The notes under the pieces were generated by a model. It ran no database searches and had not been told where the DNA came from. It saw only the letters and a list, made by a program, of their open reading frames with translations. From Caryophanales bacterium (GTDB lineage: Bacteria > Bacillota_I > Bacilli_A > RFN20 > CAG-826), in contig JAEEHE010000132.1 in the NCBI GenBank assembly GCA_016280685.1, positions 1 through 22,192 of the forward strand: DNA of 22,192 bases. The letters run 5' to 3'. Shown one piece after another: positions 1-5,613 of this stretch. A program made the position numbers and the translations under genes. Every line of letters starts with the position of its first letter. Within the stretch, counting starts at the first letter, position 1.

Positions 1-1065
1 ATCAAATATTAAAACGTTTTCATCAACTTTTTTCTTTTTGGTTGCAATAATATCTTGCTTAAAAGCGTGCAAATCCTGGATAAAAACCTTAACATCTTGA
101 ACCGCTCTATATTTACTAGGATATTTTTCTGGATTGTTTTTGTAAGCATCTCTACCTAATGCTTCAGTTAGAACGTTAATAAGAGGACCGTTTCCGCTGA
201 AAAACACTGCTTCAGGTAATCCACTATCGGTATTGTTTCTTGTTTTGCCAGCCAAGTCTAAACCAACAAGGGTTTTTCCTGCTCCAGGAACCCCAGAAAC
301 AAAACAAATAATTTTCTTTTTATTCACTTTAGCTTCTTTGACAATATTTTCAACAGTTCTTTCGGTGATCTTTAAATTTTCTTCACCTGCATCAAACTTA
401 AAGAATTCATCGACTTTATTATTCATATAAATCGATCTAGCACTTTGAATAATTGTTGGGTTTGGTTTAAATGGCGATTTGATCCAATTTTCGAATTCTT
501 CTTCAGTATAAATAACGTCGGAACCATATTTGCTTCTGATCAAATCAATGTATTGTTCCATCTTATTTGTATTTGCTTTGAATAAAGAGAATAACTTATC
601 AATACCCAGATCAGCACCTTCGGAGCATTCACTATCCGGTGCTTTTGTCGCTATAAGAATTGGGACAACATATTTGTCTCTATTAACTTCATAGAAATTC
701 TTTAGTGCATATCCATAACCATCAGCTTGGTTAATATCTTCATCCTTAAATTCTATTTCGTTGTTCTTAAATTCTAATGAATAAACAACATCGCCCATCA
801 AAAGGATCACATCAATACGCATATTGACTCTTGATAAAACATATTCAAAGATGATATATCCTTTTTTATCTTTTAAATACTTCTGCAATATTTTGATTTG
901 ATTTAACCAAGCACCTTTTTGGAGATGAAGCTCATATTCATCGGTTTTTTCATCACTTTCAGTTAAAAATTCAATAATATCTGCTGGGAATTTATATTCT
1001 ACAAACTCTTCAATAGAAGATTCATAATACGTTCTTCCTGGTGTTTTTCTAAAATTAGATTTCAT
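1..1065 (-). CDS. Nuclease-helicase, DUF2075-type P-loop protein (C-terminus outside window)
   Basis: The reading frame is open from an ATG at 1065 to the window edge, giving 355 residues, so the gene is partial at its 3' end. An AAGAGG box lies about 9 nt before the ATG. Residues 83-113 look like a PD-(D/E)xK nuclease core: RID (D85), then LEFK (E98, K100), then Q113 in INQADGYG. A P-loop GVPGAGKT sits at 258-265, and the sequence ends at VLIFD, the start of a Walker B strand. P-loop proteins of this layout belong to the DUF2075 / Schlafen-type DNA/RNA helicase group. Action on nucleic acid, perhaps in phage defence, is inference. The gene lies 61 bp downstream of a lipoprotein gene on the same strand with no clear terminator between them. 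The nuclease assignment is less certain than the P-loop. Confidence 0.8.
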   Translation of the reverse strand, partial: MKSNFRKTPGRTYYESSIEEFVEYKFPADIIEFLTESDEKTDEYELHLQKGAWLNQIKILQKYLKDKKGYIIFEYVLSRVNMRIDVILLMGDVVYSLEFKNNEIEFKDEDINQADGYGYALKNFYEVNRDKYVVPILIATKAPDSECSEGADLGIDKLFSLFKANTNKMEQYIDLIRSKYGSDVIYTEEEFENWIKSPFKPNPTIIQSARSIYMNNKVDEFFKFDAGEENLKITERTVENIVKEAKVNKKKIICFVSGVPGAGKTLVGLDLAGKTRNNTDSGLPEAVFFSGNGPLINVLTEALGRDAYKNNPEKYPSKYRAVQDVKVFIQDLHAFKQDIIATKKKKVDENVLIFD

Positions 1066-1126
1066 ACGTCAATACCTCTTGAAGATGTTATTTAATTGAA
1101 ACAACTGCTTAATACAAATTTAGCAA

Positions 1127-1903
1127 TTATTGTATATATGAAGGTGAGAAGATATTTTCTTTGCTATCAACATTGGTCCAAGCATTACGTAAGGTTCTAG
1201 CTTTAGCGTAATCATCAGAACCGTTCGTGCCATCGAAGGAGAATAAGACTTCTCTTATCCCGTGTGGCGATGTCCACTTAGGGGTATTATCTGTCATATC
1301 TATCAAAAAAGTGGTTGGTGTAGATAAGTCTACCCGACTAGTAAGATTAGTTAAGTTATTAACATAACTATCTGGGCTGGAACAGTTATCTTTATATGGA
1401 TGTTTAACACCCATTTCTCCTGCCATATAAGGAATAACTTCTTCAAAAATAGCAGCAACGCTTTGCCTTTCGTAGACTTTTTCAAAAAGATTATCATCAG
1501 ACTTATTTTTTGTATCAACAAAAATGGTATAGAACTTAAAAACTTCGTCCTTTAATTTTTCAAAGCTGCCTTTACCCCAGTTTTCTTCTAAGGTCTTGAA
1601 AGCACCATATCTGGCATCACAATCTGAACAGTCTTCTTGTACAAGCGCGAGCAAGAACTTTGTTCCAAATTTAGATTGCCCTGCTTTTTGTCCTTCAATA
1701 TCTTTATTACTAAATGCTGTCAAATAATCAAACAAGATATCAACATCACTATTATGGTCTTCTGCATTCTTGAGACTAATCTGTTTAGAAGAGTAATATC
1801 GAAAAGCATCACCCTTTATGTCTGGTCTAGATGGAAAAAGAGAACGACACGATGTCGTTACTACCATAAATGGTATTACACACATCAATTTAAATTTGTT
1901 CAT
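1127..1903 (-). CDS. Putative lipoprotein of unknown function
   Basis: The product is 258 residues. It begins MNKFKLMCVIPFMVVTTSC, a short positively charged N-terminus, a hydrophobic stretch and then Cys19. This resembles a lipoprotein signal, although the residue three before the Cys is Thr, so the lipobox is relaxed. The rest is hydrophilic with a CSDC pair near residue 93 and no domain I recognise. If lipidated, it would sit on the outer face of the membrane. No ribosome binding site precedes the ATG. Instead a TAGAAT box lies 6 nt upstream, which suggests a leaderless transcript. An ATG-less open frame crosses its 5' half on the other strand and is not considered real. The gene may be co-transcribed with the nuclease-helicase downstream. 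Confidence 0.65.
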   Translation of the reverse strand: MNKFKLMCVIPFMVVTTSCRSLFPSRPDIKGDAFRYYSSKQISLKNAEDHNSDVDILFDYLTAFSNKDIEGQKAGQSKFGTKFLLALVQEDCSDCDARYGAFKTLEENWGKGSFEKLKDEVFKFYTIFVDTKNKSDDNLFEKVYERQSVAAIFEEVIPYMAGEMGVKHPYKDNCSSPDSYVNNLTNLTSRVDLSTPTTFLIDMTDNTPKWTSPHGIREVLFSFDGTNGSDDYAKARTLRNAWTNVDSKENIFSPSYIQ

Positions 1904-1909
1904 GCAAAT

Positions 1910-1920
1910 ATTCTACTATA
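1910..1920 (-). promoter_or_regulatory. -10 box abutting the lipoprotein start codon
   Basis: On the minus strand TATAGTAGAAT ends 6 nt before the ATG at 1903. TAGAAT (1910-1915) would place transcription initiation at about the start codon. TATAGT (1915-1920) is an alternative box. No Shine-Dalgarno sequence is visible and no convincing -35 was found. Confidence 0.4.
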
Positions 1921-1959
1921 TATCAGTTTTATACTTAAGTGTTCTTTAAGAAAGGAGCC

Positions 1960-2018
1960 GAGATGCTCCGCCAAAATGGGGTATGACAATAGGAATGAAA
2001 GGAGGAGCGGAGCATCTC
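1960..2018 (+). repeat. 12-bp inverted repeat enclosing a ribosome binding site
   Basis: GAGATGCTCCGC (1960-1971) and its exact complement GCGGAGCATCTC (2007-2018) flank a 35-nt loop. The loop contains GGAATGAAAGGAGG, and an ATG follows the right arm at 2020. The left arm is itself preceded by AAAGGAG and contains an ATG that opens a 7-codon ORF. The layout resembles the second hairpin at 2058-2137 and a group II intron domain IV stem carrying the maturase start site. The intron interpretation is inference. Confidence 0.6.
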
Positions 2019-2019
2019 A

Positions 2020-2157
2020 ATGTATGGAAAATCTATGGACAATTTTCAGAAAGGAACGAGATGCCCTGGAGAAAGTGAGGTATCAACAGTTTGTCAGGAG
2101 GTAATTTCCAATGGAGAAAAAAGTACCAGGGCATCTCTTTTAATGAAGGAGATTTAA
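2020..2157 (+). pseudogene. Probable N-terminal stub of a group II intron reverse transcriptase
   Basis: An ATG-initiated frame of 45 codons begins MYGKSMDNFQKGTRCPGESE and ends STRASLLMKEI before TAA. The pattern GESEV...GEKSTRASLL resembles N-termini of bacterial group II intron-encoded reverse transcriptases, which continue with a conserved RT0/RT1 region. Here the frame stops just where that region would begin. A short ATG frame (MKQLNQITT, 2160-2189) with its own AAGGAG follows, and nothing recognisable comes after it. The arms of the second hairpin lie within this stub. I recognise the family from the residue pattern only. Without the catalytic domain this cannot encode an active enzyme. 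It could instead be a leader peptide region. Confidence 0.4.
2058..2137 (+). repeat. Second 12-bp inverted repeat with internal ribosome binding site
   Basis: GAGATGCCCTGG (2058-2069) and exact complement CCAGGGCATCTC (2126-2137) flank 56 nt. The loop carries AGGAGG followed 8 nt later by ATG (2111), opening a 10-codon frame MEKKVPGHLF. The left flank GAAAGGAACGAGATGC parallels GAAAGGAGCCGAGATGC of the first hairpin, so the two look like related structures. Confidence 0.6.
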
Positions 2158-2230
2158 CAATGAAACAATTAAATCAAATAACAACTTAACAAGCTATCTC
2201 TAACTTGTGATTATATTATGAACTAAAATA

Positions 2231-2293
2231 TGTCCTTAAAAAGGGACATCCAAATATTTTACTCGGTTTTTTCCGAGTCGGTTTTTTCCGAGT
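2231..2293. repeat. Hairpins including a tandem 15-bp repeat
   Basis: CGGTTTTTTCCGAGT occurs twice head to tail (2264-2278 and 2279-2293). Preceded by ACT, the first copy forms the perfect hairpin ACTCGG-T6-CCGAGT, and the shared arms allow alternative pairings. Just left, TGTCC-N8-GGACA (2231-2248) forms another small stem. The location, after the end of the ADP-ribosylglycohydrolase stub on the minus strand, would suit a terminator, but neither strand shows a normal U-tract directly after the stem. The remaining bases between 2190 and 2300 hold nothing else I recognise. Confidence 0.6.
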
Positions 2294-2300
2294 AACATTT

Positions 2301-2507
2301 TTATAAGCATTTATCGAACTTTTTGCTTTTTATCATCTTATGAAAATCTTTAATTACTTCTTCTACTTCTGGGTCAATCATGAAGTATAAATATTTATCT
2401 TCAAAACGACACATTTTATCTCTTTGATAATATGCTTCTGCTATTGAACCCGCCATCACTGCAGTTGTGTCACAATCTCCACATAGAGGAACGAAAAACT
2501 CCCATCG
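2301..2507 (-). pseudogene. C-terminal stub of an ADP-ribosylglycohydrolase family gene
   Basis: A minus-strand frame reads PLCGDCDTTAVMAGSIAEAYY and ends FHKMIKSKKFDKCL before TAA at 2301-2303. The (G/C)GD.DT..A.AGSIAEA(Y/F)Y pattern is the C-terminal metal-binding motif of the ADP-ribosylglycohydrolase (ARH) family, which removes ADP-ribose from target side chains using two Mg ions. Full-length members have roughly 250-350 residues. Here the frame is closed by TGA at 2508-2510, and there is no start codon or N-terminal domain. The open frame runs directly into the terminator of the SAM riboswitch, so the homology probably begins near 2490. A deletion joining the two is the simplest explanation. 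Confidence 0.8.
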
Positions 2508-2520
2508 TCACGATAGGAGT
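2493..2520 (-). terminator. Intrinsic terminator of the SAM riboswitch
   Basis: On the minus strand a 10-bp stem (positions 2520-2511 with 2507-2498, one G-U pair) with a TGA loop is followed by TTTTT. Its 5' arm CCTATCG can pair instead with a second CGATGGG copy at the 3' edge of the aptamer, which makes it a conditional terminator. The plus strand also has a T7 run at 2523-2529, two bases after the stem, so it may act in both directions. Confidence 0.8.
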
Positions 2521-2542
2521 AATTTTTTTATTATTTATTATT

Positions 2543-2625
2543 CCCATCGATCAAACTTTGGCACCCAACATCACTTGGGTTGTCGGTGGATCCTCGGGTT
2601 TGTCCCTCACCACTCTCTTTATGGT
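2543..2625 (-). promoter_or_regulatory. SAM-I (S-box) riboswitch aptamer
   Basis: The minus strand shows the S-box core in order: AGAGAGTGG.GAGGGAC, ACCCGAGGA, CCACCGACAACCC, a hairpin ACCCAA-N6-TTGGGT, and GGGTGCCAAAG. P1 can form from CCAT (2624-2621) with ATGG (2547-2544), P2 from GTGG with CCAC, and P3 as given. A short CAAA-G-TTTG segment stands for P4. Established S-box RNAs bind S-adenosylmethionine and close a terminator when bound, switching off methionine synthesis, transport or SAM synthetase genes. The 3' part of the aptamer (CGATGGGA, 2549-2542) can form an antiterminator with the terminator's 5' arm. Downstream lies only the ADP-ribosylglycohydrolase stub, so the RNA appears to have lost its target gene. 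Confidence 0.85.
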
Positions 2626-2645
2626 ATGTATATGTTATATAACAA

Positions 2646-2798
2646 TTAGTCTCCCTCTATTAATTTTCTTCTCTTAAAAGAACCCCTACCTTTCTTTGGT
2701 TTATAGACATGGGCTCTCATCTTCTTCTGCACTTCAAAGTGCATCTTATTAGGAAGTTTAGTTTGGTCAACTTTGACTTTAATCTTTTCTTTCTTCAT
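2646..2798 (-). CDS. Small basic protein with ArfA-like C-terminal motif
   Basis: Fifty codons from ATG at 2798, with TAGGAGGT 5-6 nt upstream, an excellent ribosome binding site. The product is very basic (many Lys and Arg) and ends KPKKGRGSFKRRKLIEGD. The KKG(K/R)GS(Y/F)xRK pattern is the hallmark of ribosome-rescue factor ArfA, whose C-terminal tail enters the empty mRNA channel of stalled ribosomes and recruits a release factor. The N-terminal half (KIKVKVDQTKLPNKMHFEVQ) does not match ArfA to my eye. It could equally be one of the uncharacterised small basic proteins common in Bacillota. It lies upstream of the SAM aptamer on the same strand, 21 nt away. The good ribosome binding site and biased composition support a real gene; the function is inferred. 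Confidence 0.6.
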   Translation of the reverse strand: MKKEKIKVKVDQTKLPNKMHFEVQKKMRAHVYKPKKGRGSFKRRKLIEGD

Positions 2799-2810
2799 AA
2801 TTTACCTCCT

Positions 2811-2845
2811 ATTATAAGGGTGATGTTGTCCAAAAAAGAGGACAA
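2811..2845 (-). promoter_or_regulatory. Promoter and possible operator of the small basic ORF
   Basis: On the minus strand a TATAAT box (2811-2816) lies just before the AGGAGG of the small ORF, giving a 5' leader of only about 10 nt. Where a -35 would lie, an exact inverted repeat TTGTCC-N8-GGACAA (2826-2845) occurs, suited to a dimeric repressor or a small hairpin. No good -35 hexamer is seen. Confidence 0.45.
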
Positions 2846-2880
2846 ATGTTATTAAACAATTAATATAAGCAATATTATTT

Positions 2881-2908
2881 TTGTATATCACAAAAAAATA
2901 TAGATAAT
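2881..2908 (+). promoter_or_regulatory. Promoter of the zinc-ribbon membrane protein operon
   Basis: TTGTAT (2881-2886) and GATAAT (2903-2908) are separated by 16 nt and lie about 30 nt before the ATG at 2938. This is a plausible vegetative promoter in very AT-rich DNA, so chance matches are possible. Confidence 0.45.
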
Positions 2909-2937
2909 ATATTTATGTTAGATTGGAGCGAATGAAT

Positions 2938-4239
2938 ATGAAATGTCCATTTTGTAATAATGAAATAGAAGATGATGCAAAATTCTGCACATCTTGTGGC
3001 AAAGAAATAATCGCTGAAATTAAATGTCCTAAATGTCAGACTAGCAATTCTGTTTCATCTAAATTTTGCAAGTCTTGTGGCGCCTCTTTAAAAGAAAAAG
3101 AAGAGGAAAAGAAATCCGCATCAAAACAAGAAAGAAAACCAATTGATAAAACTAAACTCGGTTTCATCTTTTCTATCGTTTCTTCCTCATTATTACTAGT
3201 TTCTATGGTGTTAATGATGTTCACACCACTTATTCCTGTGTTCTATGATAATTTCTTCCCTATAAACAATTTCACTATGGTGAGTGTCGCGTCTAATCTC
3301 GCTGATTATATTCGTACAAAGCAATATGTAGGAATCGCCAATTCCTCAATTGCTATATTATTAAGCGTTGCTATTTTGGTAGTAGCTCTTATATTTATTG
3401 GTTTATCAATTCCAGAATTTGTTAAAGCTATCAAAGGCAAAACATTTGTAGATTTATCAAAGAAGACCACTATTCTTTATATCTTGGTTTTAGGATCATT
3501 TATTTATCTAGCAAACTTCGCTTTATTCCAAGATGGCGAAATAGTCACCACATTTAATGGAGGCCTTATATTTATCGTTGTTCTTATCGCTTTTACTCTA
3601 TGCTTTAATTTATTCGTAAAAGAATTCTTAAGCGAAAAACACGAACTACTTCCTCTTATTGTAAGAGGAGTAGGCCGTTTATTGGTCATTGTTTTCTCAT
3701 TAATTGTTGTATTTAATATAGGCCAAACAAGATTTACTATTACCGGCCTAGTAAGCGAAGACGGAAAGGTGATAACTTCCCATCCAGTGAATTTAGTCGG
3801 AGGAAACATCAGTCTATATTCTTTCTTTATTGAAAATTCAAAATACATCTATGATGATGGCGTTTCTTTCGTTATATCATCATTAATCTTTACTAGCATA
3901 TCTATGTTATTAGAAGTAATTATTTTACTTCTCACATTGCAATTAATTAGTAAACCACTATTCCAAGACATCAATAAAGGAATTAATCATATTCCTTCTA
4001 TCATATTAACAGGACTATCCTTCTTACTATCAATCACTACCCTTGTGTTTAATATTCTCTGCAATAAAGCATTGAATAATTTAAATAGCCTTGAAGCATA
4101 TAGCATTGAGATTACTTCCACTTTAAATAATAACAAACCAATTATTTATACTATCTTCTTAGGATTATTACTAATCATATCTATTGGCTTCTTGGTTGTA
4201 GAAAAAGTAGCTGTTAAAGGAGGAAAAGAACATGAATAA
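2938..4239 (+). CDS. Double zinc-ribbon, multi-pass membrane protein
   Basis: The product is 433 residues from ATG 2938, chosen because GGAGCG ends 7 nt upstream. Earlier in-frame TTG (2923) and ATG (2932) codons are too close to that site or inside it. Two zinc-ribbon knuckles open the protein: CPFCNNEIEDDAKFCTSCG and CPKC...SSKFCKSCG, eight cysteines in four CxxC pairs. A charged linker rich in Lys and Glu follows, then about eight hydrophobic segments. Such N-terminal zinc ribbons are common on Bacillota membrane proteins of unknown role. No transporter or enzyme motif was recognised. The stop codon overlaps the start of the following lipoprotein gene by 8 bp, so the two are translationally coupled and may work together at the membrane. 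Confidence 0.8.
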   Translation: MKCPFCNNEIEDDAKFCTSCGKEIIAEIKCPKCQTSNSVSSKFCKSCGASLKEKEEEKKSASKQERKPIDKTKLGFIFSIVSSSLLLVSMVLMMFTPLIPVFYDNFFPINNFTMVSVASNLADYIRTKQYVGIANSSIAILLSVAILVVALIFIGLSIPEFVKAIKGKTFVDLSKKTTILYILVLGSFIYLANFALFQDGEIVTTFNGGLIFIVVLIAFTLCFNLFVKEFLSEKHELLPLIVRGVGRLLVIVFSLIVVFNIGQTRFTITGLVSEDGKVITSHPVNLVGGNISLYSFFIENSKYIYDDGVSFVISSLIFTSISMLLEVIILLLTLQLISKPLFQDINKGINHIPSIILTGLSFLLSITTLVFNILCNKALNNLNSLEAYSIEITSTLNNNKPIIYTIFLGLLLIISIGFLVVEKVAVKGGKEHE

Positions 4240-5053
4240 GAAATATCTTCTCTTAACACTCTTCCCTATTGCTTTTTTAACTACTGGTTGCAATAATACA
4301 CCGAAGATTCATAAGCCTTCTTTTGCTGCCAAAGGAACGCAAGTAACAGCCAGCGTGTTCCGCGACACTTTTCAACAACATTATCAGATTATGCAAAGTA
4401 ACTTTCTAAGTACTGGATATTCTTTTACACAAAACACGGAGATTGACGTCATCACTTCAAACGAAACCAAATACAACACAACTGGTAAAGATAAATTAGA
4501 TTCTTATTCGCAAACCAAACTACACCAAAATATCGACACAATAAATCGTAGATATATCATTACTGGTTATAACAAAAGGTATCAAAGAACTATCAACGAC
4601 GAAAAATTTATCCAATCTTACACCAACACAAAAACAAAACAATATAGCGAAGAATTAGGCGATTCTTGTTATAGCATAAACATTATTGATAAGACATATT
4701 ATATTAGGCAAAATTCAAGCTGGGGAACAAAGGCTTTCGATGCTGAATCATTTAATCTTTATTCTTCCTATTTTTCAAGCGGGACCAATTTCCCTGATGA
4801 TAGCAAGACTTATTCATATTATATAAAAGGTAATGTTTTAACTATGGAGACAATAAGAAGTGAGATGAACTATAAAACAACATCTCAATGGTTATTTGGC
4901 GAAACTATTAAATATAAATATTTGAATACTTATCTCGGTATAGATGGAAGGTTTACAACTACTGGAGAATTCCAAATGAAGAAAAGCTCCAAAAGTGTCA
5001 AAAAACACACACTCAAAAGCGATTATAAACTTATCTTGAGTTATTCCTTATAA
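4232..5053 (+). CDS. Lipoprotein coupled to the zinc-ribbon membrane protein
   Basis: The product is 273 residues starting MNKKYLLLTLFPIAFLTTGC. Lys-Lys, a hydrophobic core and the lipobox LTTGC predict cleavage before Cys20 and lipid attachment. The mature part is rich in Asn, Thr, Ser, Tyr and Lys, with predicted beta-like segments and no family I recognise. The AAAGGAGG site lies inside the upstream gene, 8 nt before the ATG, and the reading frames overlap by 8 bp. A strong terminator follows. The tight pairing with the preceding membrane protein suggests one two-gene unit working at the cell surface. No ligand or reaction can be stated from the sequence. Confidence 0.75.
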   Translation: MNKKYLLLTLFPIAFLTTGCNNTPKIHKPSFAAKGTQVTASVFRDTFQQHYQIMQSNFLSTGYSFTQNTEIDVITSNETKYNTTGKDKLDSYSQTKLHQNIDTINRRYIITGYNKRYQRTINDEKFIQSYTNTKTKQYSEELGDSCYSINIIDKTYYIRQNSSWGTKAFDAESFNLYSSYFSSGTNFPDDSKTYSYYIKGNVLTMETIRSEMNYKTTSQWLFGETIKYKYLNTYLGIDGRFTTTGEFQMKKSSKSVKKHTLKSDYKLILSYSL

Positions 5054-5059
5054 AAAATA

Positions 5060-5096
5060 AGCATTTAGCGGTAAAACCCCAACTAAATGCTTTTTT
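5060..5096. terminator. Bidirectional terminator between convergent genes
   Basis: AGCATTTAG (5060-5068) and CTAAATGCT (5083-5091) form a perfect 9-bp stem followed by a T-tract on the plus strand. The A-run before the stem (5052-5060) provides a U-tract on the minus strand. It serves the lipoprotein gene and the HAD gene. Confidence 0.9.
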
Positions 5097-5544
5097 ATTG
5101 TTTTAATATCTCTATCGCGTGATGCATGATTTCTTCCGTCAAGCCATCTCTACGATCAACCTTAAGGAATTCATCAGGGAATAAATCTGATATCCCATCA
5201 TCTTCATTATCTAATATGACAATGCTTTCAATATCATTTTTAGATGATTCGAGATAATCCACAATTTGTTTACCTCGATTATCATCGGGATCTTCTTCAT
5301 ATTCTTTGGGATATCTTAATGTCCCTTCTAAGAAGATTTCAAATTTATCCATCACTTCGATAAATTGATCCATATATGGTTTAGAGAATCTTCTATCACT
5401 AGTCAAGACGATACCTTCCGCACCAGAAAGATTGATGAGTTTCTTTAGTAACTCAATCTTACTGACTTCCATATCCGCCATATAGAGGACAGAACCGGTC
5501 ATGGAGTTCATCACCCCATCGATATCCAAGAATACCAATTTCAT
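5095..5544 (-). CDS. HAD-fold protein, HAD_SAK-type
   Basis: The product is 149 residues. Motif I is FLDIDGV (nucleophile D7, acid D9), motif II is LTSD (T48/S49), and RGKQIVDYLES followed by IVILDNEDD (from D112) supplies the C-terminal acidic motif. The short length, the RG..I..(Y/W)L spacer and the LD(N/D).D pattern match the HAD domain first described in Swiss-army-knife RNA-repair proteins, often found as stand-alone phosphatase-like proteins. The substrate is unknown. No ribosome binding site is visible. A TATAAT box ends 6 nt before the ATG and overlaps the U-tract of the upstream gene's terminator, so the mRNA may be leaderless. Confidence 0.8.
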   Translation of the reverse strand: MKLVFLDIDGVMNSMTGSVLYMADMEVSKIELLKKLINLSGAEGIVLTSDRRFSKPYMDQFIEVMDKFEIFLEGTLRYPKEYEEDPDDNRGKQIVDYLESSKNDIESIVILDNEDDGISDLFPDEFLKVDRRDGLTEEIMHHAIEILKQ

Positions 5545-5550
5545 ATCAAT

Positions 5551-5556
5551 ATTATA
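5551..5556 (-). promoter_or_regulatory. TATAAT box 6 nt before the HAD start codon
   Basis: The consensus TATAAT on the minus strand lies 6 nt before the ATG at 5544, with no Shine-Dalgarno sequence in between. It partly coincides with the terminator tail of the FtsH-like gene. No -35 box is clear. Confidence 0.45.
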
Positions 5557-5589
5557 AAAAGGACAACTACATAATTGTAGTCATCCTTT
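5556..5589 (-). terminator. Terminator of the FtsH-like gene
   Basis: On the minus strand AAAGGA-TG-ACTACA, loop ATTA, TGTAGT-TG-TCCTTT forms a long stem with a small internal loop, and its 3' arm runs into TTTTT (5560-5556). It lies about 25 nt after the stop codon of the AAA+ protease gene. Confidence 0.85.
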
Positions 5590-5613
5590 ATAATTTATTT
5601 TTATATTGAACTT

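Noticed and set aside
1637..2104. 155-codon plus-strand open frame across the lipoprotein gene and hairpin region
   Set aside because: Its first part is antisense to the lipoprotein, composition is not protein-like, and no ribosome binding site precedes its start.
1960..2137. CRISPR, MITE or IS ends in the paired inverted repeats
   Set aside because: Only two non-identical hairpins, no regular spacers, no flanking target duplication and no transposase; an intron-related leader fits better.
2432..2677. Plus-strand open frames of 81 and 60 codons
   Set aside because: They lie antisense to the SAM riboswitch, its terminator and the hydrolase stub, which explain the sequence better.
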